A stretch of 21,530 nucleotides of DNA from assembly GCA_038235385.1 (NCBI GenBank), contig JBBSTY010000066.1, forward strand, positions 1 to 21,530, given 5' to 3'. The position numbers and the translations under genes were made by a program. Every line of letters begins with the position of its first letter. Positions within the stretch are counted from its first letter, which is position 1. Of the stretch, positions 15,381-21,530 are shown one piece after another. Origin of the DNA: JBBSTY01 sp038235385. GTDB taxonomy: Bacteria > Actinomycetota > Acidimicrobiia > Acidimicrobiales > Acidimicrobilacustridaceae. The notes beneath the pieces are model-generated. The model saw nothing but the letters and a program-made list of their open reading frames with translations. It ran no database searches and was not told the DNA's origin.

Positions 15381-16025
15381 GTGGCTCGCACCACGCCGGC
15401 GAACACCGGTCCGCCGGCGGCGAGGGCCGACGCGCGGCGGCGCCAGTCGCGCGGCGACGCCCGCCGCCAGCAGATCCTCGATGCAGCGGTCGAGCTCTTC
15501 TCCGCGAAGGGGTACCGCGGCAGCGGGCTCAGCGAACTGGCCGACACCGTCGGCATGACCCATCCCGGCCTGCTCTACTACTTCGGGACCAAGGAGCGCC
15601 TCCTGCTGGAGGTCGTCGCCGAGCGTGACCGCATCGAGTCCGAGCTCCACGGCGAGGTCGACCCGGCCACGCTGACGCTCGACACGCTCGTCGACATCGC
15701 TCGGCAGAACATGGACAACGCCGTGCTCACGAGGCTGTACGTGGTGCTCGCGGCCGAGAGCCTCGATCCCGCCGACCCGTTGCACGAGTTCTTCGTGCAA
15801 CGGTACGAGCGGGCCCGCCACCACATCGCCCAGCTCGTCGACCACGCGATGGTGACCGGCGAGCTCCGCCACGACGTCGACCCGCACCAGCTCAGCCACG
15901 AGATCCTCGCAGTGCTCATGGGCCTGGAGGTGCAGTGGCTCATGGATCCCGCCGGCTTCGACCTGGCCGCGACGATGGCGAGCTACGTCGACTCGGTGCG
16001 CACGCGCTTCGGGTTCAACCGGTGA
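15381..16025 (+). CDS. TetR/AcrR family transcriptional regulator
   Basis: A 214-residue regulator. After an Arg/Ala-rich N-terminal tail, the DNA-binding domain covers about 26-75: RRQQILDAAVELFSAKGYRG, then SGLSELADTVGMTHPGLLYYFGTKERLL, the TetR helix-turn-helix. The C-terminal helices (about 85-214) form the ligand and dimer domain and contain RLYVVLAAESLDPADPLHEFF, a pattern of TetR_C groups, without naming the ligand. The GTG at 15381 is two bases after the GH3 stop and has no ribosome site of its own, so translation is likely coupled. It probably represses the operon through the palindrome at 12978 and is induced by a sugar or aglycone, which is my inference. The last 11 bases overlap the convergent sulfatase gene. 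Confidence 0.88.
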   Translation: MARTTPANTGPPAARADARRRQSRGDARRQQILDAAVELFSAKGYRGSGLSELADTVGMTHPGLLYYFGTKERLLLEVVAERDRIESELHGEVDPATLTLDTLVDIARQNMDNAVLTRLYVVLAAESLDPADPLHEFFVQRYERARHHIAQLVDHAMVTGELRHDVDPHQLSHEILAVLMGLEVQWLMDPAGFDLAATMASYVDSVRTRFGFNR

Positions 16026-18114
16026 ACCGGGGGGTGGCGACGACAGGCGAGGCGACGATGGGCTGGGCCGGGTCGCGCACCGGCACCGCGGTCAACGGCG
16101 GTGGGTCGACGGGCGTCGGCGGTGGCGGCGGTTGCGGCGGGCCGTCGCACGCCGTGGGAACCGGAGACGGCAGCGGCACGGCTCGCGGCGCGGACGGGCC
16201 GATCTGACCCGGCACCGGTCCGCTGACCGGGTAGAGCCGCTTGGTCTCCCGCTCCTGGCCCAAGAGCTCGGCCATCCGGGCTTCCTGGGCGGCCGCCGCC
16301 GGCGAGCCGGCGAGGTTCTGGAGCTCGGTCGGGTCGGCCGTGACGTTGTAGAGCTCGAACTCGTCGGGCGCCGGGGTGTCCTTGACGGTGCGGGTGCACG
16401 GGACCTGGTACACGCCGGGTGCGGGCGTGACGAACACGGGGACGTCCTCGCGGAGATGGACGTCCACCACACCCGGATCGCCGGGGACGCCCGGGTTGCT
16501 CCAGAACTGCGGGTTGTCGAAGTACCGGCTGTACTTCCACACGTCCCCGTCGATCCGTGCGATGACGGTCTCGAGGTGGTTGGGCTGGATGATCGCGTCG
16601 TAGAACCGACCGAACACCCCCTGCTGGTTCAGACCCCGGCTGATCTCGTCGTCGGTCATGAAGTACACCGGGTCGTCGACCGCGTCGACATCGCCGCGCA
16701 CGAGGCCGCTCAGGTCGCGTCCCACGAGCGGCACGGCATCGGTGTGGCCGAACGCAACCGTCGACAGCGCGGCCGCCGCGTCGATGCCGGCGAGACCCAG
16801 CATGGTCGGCAGGATGTCGACGTGGCTGGTGAGCGAATCGGTCCCGCTGGGTCCCGGGAACATCGTCGGGTTCGAGATGATCATCGGGACGCGGATCGTC
16901 TCGTCGTAGGCGTTGTGCCACTTCTGGTGCATGTAACCGTGCGAACCGAGCAGATCGCCGTGATCGGACGTGTACACGACCACGGTGCTCTCGTAGTACC
17001 GAGACGCCTCGAACGCCTCGTACACCCGGAACATCTCGTCGTCCATCTCCTTCTGCAGCTGGTAGTAGAGCCGCCAGTAGTCCTGCGGCGGGACGCCCTG
17101 CATCCAGTCCCGGTACGTGTCGCGGTAGTTCTTCTGGCAGCTGGGCTTGGTGTCGAGATCGTCGGCCAGCGAGGCGGCGAACTGCACGGGGTCGAAGAGC
17201 TCGTTGAACGCCGGGACGATGTCTTCGATGTCGAAGTCGTACATGCCCGAGGCGCGACTGGCGAAGCCCCACAGCGCGATGTCGTGGGGGTTCACGAACG
17301 ACGAGACGATCAGGAACGGATCATCGCAGCCCTGGCGGTCGAGGTCGGTGAGGAGATCGACCGTCTGACCGGCGAACGCCTGATCTCGACCCTGCGCCGG
17401 TGGGATCGGGCTCGACGCGCTGTTCATCGGGTCCTGGCCGTGGGGCTCGGGACCGACCCACCCCTCGAACCCGTACCCCTCCATCCGGGCTGCGTCGATG
17501 TACTGCTGCTCGAGGGAGAGGTCTCGCTGACCGAGGGCGTCGTGGGCGACGATCTCGTTGCGGGTGCCGGGTACCAGCAGATCCGCCGCCGACACGTGCC
17601 ACTTGCCCTTGTAGAACGTCCGGTAGCCGCCGGCACGGAAGTAGTCGCCCATGGTCGGCACGCTGTCGGGATCCAGCCAGACCATGTCGGCGTCGTAGGT
17701 GCCCTTGGCACCACCGCTGGTGTTCGCCGCCCCGTGCAGGGAGGGGTAGTGGCCGGTGAACACCGAACCGCGGCTCGGCACGCAGGCGGTCGCCGCGGTG
17801 TAGTGCCGGTGGAACTCGAGGCCGGTCGCCCGCAGCGCCTGCTGCGTCCGCAGGTACTGGTTGCGAAACGCCAGCCCACCCGCCCCCTCGTAGACCGGCG
17901 GGTAGCGAAGCTCGTCGCACATGAGGAACAAGAAGTTGGGTCGCGTGCCGTCGACGGTCTGACGGACGGCCCGCGGCGCGGCGACGGCCGGGGTCTGCTC
18001 CAGCCCGGCGGCGCCCAGCCCGGCAGCGGCACCGAACCCCAACCCCAGCGCTCCGGCCACCGCCGTTCCGCCCTGGATGAACCGGCGACGGGACGGCACG
18101 ATCTCTTCGGACAT
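16015..18114 (-). CDS. Type I sulfatase (arylsulfatase family), Tat-exported
   Basis: A 699-residue enzyme of the alkaline phosphatase/sulfatase superfamily. The Tat signal is SRRRFIQGG (8-16) with a hydrophobic stretch to about 37 and a likely cut near AVAAPRA. The active site CVPSRG (111-116) has the Cys that is turned into formylglycine; other site residues include Asp67 in LMCDELR, Lys171 and His173 in GKWH, His277 in NPHD, and Asp384-His385 in TSDHGD. It should hydrolyse sulfate esters outside the cytoplasm, but its substrate is unknown. The C-terminal about 80 residues are Pro-rich, ending beyond the usual fold, which may be a linker or cell-wall span. Of three adjacent ATGs, I chose the last (18114) because GAGGGAG is six bases upstream. 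No formylglycine-generating enzyme is encoded nearby. Confidence 0.9.
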   Translation of the reverse strand: MSEEIVPSRRRFIQGGTAVAGALGLGFGAAAGLGAAGLEQTPAVAAPRAVRQTVDGTRPNFLFLMCDELRYPPVYEGAGGLAFRNQYLRTQQALRATGLEFHRHYTAATACVPSRGSVFTGHYPSLHGAANTSGGAKGTYDADMVWLDPDSVPTMGDYFRAGGYRTFYKGKWHVSAADLLVPGTRNEIVAHDALGQRDLSLEQQYIDAARMEGYGFEGWVGPEPHGQDPMNSASSPIPPAQGRDQAFAGQTVDLLTDLDRQGCDDPFLIVSSFVNPHDIALWGFASRASGMYDFDIEDIVPAFNELFDPVQFAASLADDLDTKPSCQKNYRDTYRDWMQGVPPQDYWRLYYQLQKEMDDEMFRVYEAFEASRYYESTVVVYTSDHGDLLGSHGYMHQKWHNAYDETIRVPMIISNPTMFPGPSGTDSLTSHVDILPTMLGLAGIDAAAALSTVAFGHTDAVPLVGRDLSGLVRGDVDAVDDPVYFMTDDEISRGLNQQGVFGRFYDAIIQPNHLETVIARIDGDVWKYSRYFDNPQFWSNPGVPGDPGVVDVHLREDVPVFVTPAPGVYQVPCTRTVKDTPAPDEFELYNVTADPTELQNLAGSPAAAAQEARMAELLGQERETKRLYPVSGPVPGQIGPSAPRAVPLPSPVPTACDGPPQPPPPPTPVDPPPLTAVPVRDPAQPIVASPVVATPRFTG

Positions 18115-18170
18115 CATCATCTCCCTCGGCGCGCGCCGACGCACACTCTGTGGTCAAGCCGCCACGGGCG

Positions 18171-18176
18171 AACCTA
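18171..18176 (-). promoter_or_regulatory. Possible -10 element for the sulfatase gene
   Basis: TAGGTT on the minus strand fits TAnnnT and lies 56 bases before the chosen ATG. No matching -35 element is visible, so this is weak. The rest of the 282-base divergent gap (18115-18396) shows no gene; an ATG at 18208 opens only 38 codons. Confidence 0.25.
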
Positions 18177-18345
18177 GTCCGCCGCGACGTCGATCCTGAT
18201 CACCCCCATGTGGACCGGTGCCCCGTCGGACCGTGGGCGCCGGCCGGCCCATCCACCACCCACCGGCGTCGGCGAGGTCGTGCGTCCGGTGCTCGACGCC
18301 GTCGACGCGCTCCCCGGGCCGTGACCGGTTCGACCATCCGTGCCC

Positions 18346-18351
18346 TACCAT
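18346..18351 (+). promoter_or_regulatory. Candidate -10 element for the peroxiredoxin gene
   Basis: TACCAT matches TAnnnT and lies 45 bases before the start codon, giving a leader that includes the AAAGGA ribosome site. GTGACC at 18321-18326 is a distant -35 candidate with a 19-base spacer. Confidence 0.3.
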
Positions 18352-18396
18352 CGGGAGGCAACGCCTCCGATCCCCGAACCGATGAAAGGACCCTCG

Positions 18397-19026
18397 ATGG
18401 GCCTCCGTCTGGGCGACACCGCCCCCGATTTCACCGCCATGACCACCGACGGCGAGATCACGTTCCGCGAGTGGAAGAAGGGTGCATGGGCGGTGTTCTT
18501 CAGCCACCCCGCCGACTTCACGCCCGTGTGCACCACCGAGCTCGGCCGCACCGCGGCGCTCGGGAGCGAGTTCGCGGCACGCAACACCAAGGCGCTGGCG
18601 ATCTCGATCGACCCGGTCGAGGATCACCACCGTTGGGCCCCTGACATCGCAGAGGTGGCGGGCACCGACCTGAACTTCCCCATCGTCGCCGATCCCGAGC
18701 ACACGGTCGCCGAGCTCTACGACATGATCCACCCGGGCGAGGGCGACACCTCGACCGTTCGCTCCGTGTTCATCGTCGATCCGGCCGACAAGGTCCGCCT
18801 CATCCTGACCTACCCCAAGTCGGTCGGCCGCAACTTCGACGAGATCGTTCGCGTGATCGACGCCCTCCAGGCCACCGATGCCAACCCCATCGCCACCCCC
18901 GCCGACTGGCGCCCCGGCGATCGGGTGATCGTCTCGCCCGCGATGTCGACCGATGATGCCCGCACGACGTTCGACAACGTCGAGGAGCTCAAGCCCTACC
19001 TGCGCTACGCGGACGCCCCGAAGTAG
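18397..19026 (+). CDS. 1-Cys peroxiredoxin (Prx6 type)
   Basis: A 209-residue peroxiredoxin that reduces hydrogen peroxide and organic peroxides in the cytoplasm. The peroxidatic Cys45 lies in HPADFTPVCTTEL, the universal motif with the supporting Thr42 and Pro38. It is the only Cys in the protein, so there is no resolving Cys and it is of the 1-Cys Prx6 group, which depends on an external thiol. SIDPVEDHHRWAPDI and the C-terminal domain with DWRPGDRVIVSP are also typical of Prx6. The ATG at 18397 has AAAGGA six bases upstream, so the longer frame from 18340 is rejected. The methyltransferase gene follows 44 bases later on the same strand and may be co-transcribed. Confidence 0.95.
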   Translation: MGLRLGDTAPDFTAMTTDGEITFREWKKGAWAVFFSHPADFTPVCTTELGRTAALGSEFAARNTKALAISIDPVEDHHRWAPDIAEVAGTDLNFPIVADPEHTVAELYDMIHPGEGDTSTVRSVFIVDPADKVRLILTYPKSVGRNFDEIVRVIDALQATDANPIATPADWRPGDRVIVSPAMSTDDARTTFDNVEELKPYLRYADAPK

Positions 19027-19070
19027 GCGACGGCGCGACCCCGGCCACGAGCACCCGGGAGAGGAGACCG

Positions 19071-19688
19071 TTGAGCTTCTACCGCGAACGCATCCTCCCC
19101 CACCTCGTCGACCGAGCGTGCGGCACCGGCGAGCTCCGCCGGTGGCGCACGCAGGTCGCGGCCGGGCTGTCCGGCCGCGTCGTCGAGATCGGCTTCGGCT
19201 CGGGCTTGAACATGGCGGCCTATCCGCCCGAGGTCGACCTCGTCTACGCGGTCGAACCGGCCTCGACGGCGAGGCGCTTCGCCGAGCCGCGCATCGCAGA
19301 GACCTCCATCCGCGTCGAGCACGTGGCCCTGCACGGCGAGTCGATCCCGCTCGACGACGCCAGCTGCGACGGTGCCCTCTCGACCTTCACCCTGTGCACC
19401 ATCCCGGGTGTCGACGATGCCCTCGCCGAGATCCTCCGGGTGCTCCGCCCGGGTGGGCGCTTCCACTTCCTCGAGCACGGGCTCGCACCCGATCCATCCG
19501 TCGCCACGTGGCAACGACGGCTCGAGCCGATCCAGAAGCGACTCGCCGACGGCTGCCACCTCACCCGCGACCCGGCCGAGCTGATACGCGCCGCCGGCTT
19601 CGAGATCGACCACCTCGAGTCGCGGTACGCCACCGGGCCGAAGCCGTGGACCTGGATGACCGAAGGTGTTGCCCGCAAGGCCGACTGA
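19071..19688 (+). CDS. METTL7-like class I SAM-dependent methyltransferase
   Basis: A 205-residue methyltransferase that starts with SFYRERILPHLVDRACG and carries motif I as VVEIGFGSGLNMAAYP (37-52), the acidic residue Glu62 in AVEPAS, and LRVLRPGGRFHFLEHG (about 122-137) as motif III. This pattern, especially EIGFGSGLN and HFLEHG, belongs to the UbiE/METTL7-like group; animal METTL7 enzymes methylate thiols such as H2S, but the bacterial substrate is unknown. The start is the TTG at 19071, with AGGAG four bases upstream (19062-19066); no ATG lies near it in frame. It follows the peroxiredoxin gene at a 44-base gap, so a shared transcript is likely. It is convergent with the ABC permease gene. 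Confidence 0.85.
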   Translation: MSFYRERILPHLVDRACGTGELRRWRTQVAAGLSGRVVEIGFGSGLNMAAYPPEVDLVYAVEPASTARRFAEPRIAETSIRVEHVALHGESIPLDDASCDGALSTFTLCTIPGVDDALAEILRVLRPGGRFHFLEHGLAPDPSVATWQRRLEPIQKRLADGCHLTRDPAELIRAAGFEIDHLESRYATGPKPWTWMTEGVARKAD

Positions 19689-19719
19689 ACGACAGCCGCA
19701 CCCGGTCCCGGTTGTGGGA

Positions 19720-21309
19720 TCAGTGCAGGTCGCGCCGTCGGAAACCGACGACACCGGCGACGGTGAACACGACCGCAACGGCCGCGAGCACGACGAGCGG
19801 GGTGGGGTCGAGGGCGATGCCCGGGAGCTTGGGCGTGTGGGCGAACGGCGACACCTCGATGATGCGTTCGGGGAGTTGGAGCAGGGCACCGATCTCGCTC
19901 AGGAGCACGAAGCCGACGAGCGCGACCCAGCCGGCGCCTGCGACGCGGGGCCCGATCCCGTACGCCGCCACCACGATCGACACGATCACCCACACGGCGG
20001 GCAGCTGGACGAGGGCCCCGCCGAGGATGGCGAACAGGTCGGCGATCTCACCGCTCTGGCTGGCCCGGGAGGCCCCGGCGCTGAGGCCGACGGCACACGC
20101 GAGGACTGTGGTGCCGGCGATGGCCACCAGGAGGTGGCTGAGCACCCACCGGGTCCGGCTGACCCCGGTGGCCAGCAGCTGCTCGGCCCGCTCGGCGAGC
20201 TCTTCGGTGCGGAGGCGGAGCGCGGCGTGCACGCCGTAGGCGGCGATCACCAGACCGACCACGCCGAGCTCGGCCGCGAGGTAGGCGTCGACGATCCCCT
20301 TCTCGCCACCGAGCCGGCGGATGACGTCCTGCCCGGTCGGGGTGTTCAGGAACGAACCGACGTCACCGGCGACCCCGCCGACCACGACACCGACGATGGC
20401 GAACGCCACGGCCCAGACCAGGAGGGTGCCCCGTTCGAGGTGCCACGCGAGGCCCAGCGGACCCCGGAGCCAGCGGCTGGCGTGGGCGGGCCCCGGTCGA
20501 TCGGCGATGAGTCCCGCACCGAGGTCCCGCCGCGCCGCAAGGACGAAGGCTCCCGCCGTCGTCACGACCGCGAAGCCGATGGGCAGCAACAGGACGGCCC
20601 AGCTTTCCCCGGCGAAGGCGCGCACCGCGTGCACCCACCCGAGCGGCGATGCCCAGGTGAGCCACGAGAGGCGGTCGCTGGTGTCGCCGATCGCCCGCAG
20701 GATGTAGGCCAGACCGAGGGCGCCGATGCTGATCGCCGTCGTCCCGCGGGCCGTCCGGGAGATCTGCGCGGCGAGCGCGGCGATGCCGGTGAACGCCAGA
20801 CCCGCGCCGGCCCAGGCCGCGCCGAACGCGAGCGACCCGTCGGCCGGTAGCCCCGACGCGATCAGGCCGACGGCGGCGAAGGAACCGATCACCACGCTGG
20901 CGATCACGGCGATGGTGACCGATGCGGCGACCGGGGCGCGGCTGGCGACCACGGTTGCCCGCAGCAGCTCGAGCCGCCCGGCCTCCTCGTCGGCGCGGCT
21001 GTGGCGCACGGTGATCACGATCGCGAGGATCGCCACCGCCGCCGCACCGAACGCCGTCATCTTGACCATGGCGATCGCGCCCAGCGAGGTCGGGTCCTCG
21101 ATGCGACCGAACATGGCAACCAGCGCCGCGGAGCTGTTGACCGCCTCCGCGGCGGTCACCCTCGACTCGGCGGTCGGGTAGACACCGGTCACGGCGCTCG
21201 CCGAGGCGACGACGACGAGCACCAGGATCGCCGTCCACGCCGGGATCATCACCCGGTCGCGCCGCAGGCCCAGGCGGATCAGCTGCCCGGTGCCCTCGAA
21301 GTCACCCAT
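19720..21309 (-). CDS. Large ABC-2 exporter permease (polyketide-antibiotic export/TnrB2-like)
   Basis: A 529-residue membrane protein with about twelve predicted helices arranged as two similar halves, each opening with a large extracytoplasmic loop. Coupling segments are seen in both: RADEEAGRLELLRATVVASR in the first half and RTEELAERAEQLLATGVSRTRW in the second, the internal repeat that marks this fused, full-size permease group. Proteins of this size and order are annotated as exporters of polyketide antibiotics in actinobacteria, but the substrate is not known here. The ATG at 21309 overlaps the end of the ATPase gene by 8 bases; the longer frame from 21462 is antisense-like Ser/Arg-rich sequence within the ATPase gene. 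It is the last gene of the operon and is convergent with the methyltransferase gene. Confidence 0.9.
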   Translation of the reverse strand: MGDFEGTGQLIRLGLRRDRVMIPAWTAILVLVVVASASAVTGVYPTAESRVTAAEAVNSSAALVAMFGRIEDPTSLGAIAMVKMTAFGAAAVAILAIVITVRHSRADEEAGRLELLRATVVASRAPVAASVTIAVIASVVIGSFAAVGLIASGLPADGSLAFGAAWAGAGLAFTGIAALAAQISRTARGTTAISIGALGLAYILRAIGDTSDRLSWLTWASPLGWVHAVRAFAGESWAVLLLPIGFAVVTTAGAFVLAARRDLGAGLIADRPGPAHASRWLRGPLGLAWHLERGTLLVWAVAFAIVGVVVGGVAGDVGSFLNTPTGQDVIRRLGGEKGIVDAYLAAELGVVGLVIAAYGVHAALRLRTEELAERAEQLLATGVSRTRWVLSHLLVAIAGTTVLACAVGLSAGASRASQSGEIADLFAILGGALVQLPAVWVIVSIVVAAYGIGPRVAGAGWVALVGFVLLSEIGALLQLPERIIEVSPFAHTPKLPGIALDPTPLVVLAAVAVVFTVAGVVGFRRRDLH

Positions 21310-21530
21310 CGGCGGGCTCGTCGCGACGCGCCCGTTCGTCCACGACCTCCTGAGCGCCGTAGTGACGCAGGAAGAGGTCCTCGAGGGTCGGCGGATGGCT
21401 GGTGAGCGCGGTGACCCCGGCGTCGGTGAGTCGTTGGAGGACGCGGCCGAGCACGGCGTCATCGACCTGGCACCGCACCCGGAACCCGGAGGTCTCGAGA
21501 TCGCTGATCTCGAGGTCGAGGACCCCGGCC
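21302..21530 (-). CDS. ABC transporter ATP-binding protein, C-terminal end (partial)
   Basis: The last 75 codons of an ATP-binding subunit read in from the right edge of the window and stop with TGA at 21302-21304. The tail contains VLQRLTDAGVTALTSHPPTLEDLFLRHYG, where TSHPPTLEDLFLRHYG is the typical end of the accessory domain in drug-exporter ATPases of the DrrA/TnrB group. The nucleotide-binding motifs lie outside the window. The stop overlaps the permease start by 8 bases, which shows the two genes are a translationally coupled pair. Confidence 0.85.
   Translation of the reverse strand, partial: AGVLDLEISDLETSGFRVRCQVDDAVLGRVLQRLTDAGVTALTSHPPTLEDLFLRHYGAQEVVDERARRDEPADG

Noticed and set aside
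16132..18177. A 681-codon open frame on the plus strand
   Set aside because: It is antisense to the clearly recognised sulfatase and has shadow-type composition.
18208..18324. A 38-codon open frame in the gap between the sulfatase and the peroxiredoxin
   Set aside because: There is no ribosome site and the Pro-rich translation resembles nothing; it is most likely chance within the divergent promoter region.

Overview
The window is high-GC, densely packed bacterial DNA with GTG and TTG starts, many 4-base stop/start overlaps and TAnnnT -10 elements close to start codons. These traits, together with an F420-type PPOX protein, a CsoR repressor, a Mrp antiporter, a DUF2277 protein and TnrB2-like ABC exporters, point to an actinomycete-type chromosome. 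A lineage near Acidimicrobiia is my inference and was not tested. There are no rRNA or tRNA genes, insertion sequences, CRISPR arrays or phage genes that I can see.

Layout. (1) 1-2761, + strand: the end of mrpC, then mrpD, mrpE, mrpF and mrpG, each overlapping the next by 4 bases; this is the distal half of a Na+(K+)/H+ antiporter operon. (2) 2830-3174: a CsoR copper sensor behind a textbook palindromic operator. (3) 3235-4638, - strand: an F420/PPOX-type protein and a dienelactone hydrolase-like protein; the divergent DUF2277 gene follows at 4758-5018. (4) 5106-6877: a two-gene ABC-2 exporter. (5) 6924-9203, - strand: nudC followed by fumC, which has its own leaderless-type promoter; a divergent SAM methyltransferase is at 9295-9903. 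(6) 9854-12125: an NsrR-like Rrf2 regulator divergent from a NirK/AniA-type copper nitrite reductase and a membrane-anchored cupredoxin. A strong 13-bp hairpin closes this unit. (7) 12240-12923: a hemolysin III/PAQR-family membrane protein. (8) 12978-16025: a palindromic operator, a GH3 beta-glucosidase and a TetR regulator, probably one autoregulated operon. (9) 16015-18114, - strand: a Tat-exported type I sulfatase. (10) 18397-19688: a 1-Cys peroxiredoxin and a METTL7-like methyltransferase. (11) 19720-21530, - strand: a large ABC permease and the end of its ATPase.

Functional reading. Most genes belong to known families. The most coherent unit is region 6. An Fe-S type Rrf2 repressor with three conserved Cys probably senses nitric oxide and controls a periplasmic/extracytoplasmic copper nitrite reductase plus the blue-copper protein that could feed it electrons. 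The second regulatory unit is the TetR/GH3 pair with its operator. I did not find a convincing undescribed system; the most worthwhile items are the nitrite reductase cassette, the CsoR with no copper exporter beside it, and the TetR/GH3 operator.
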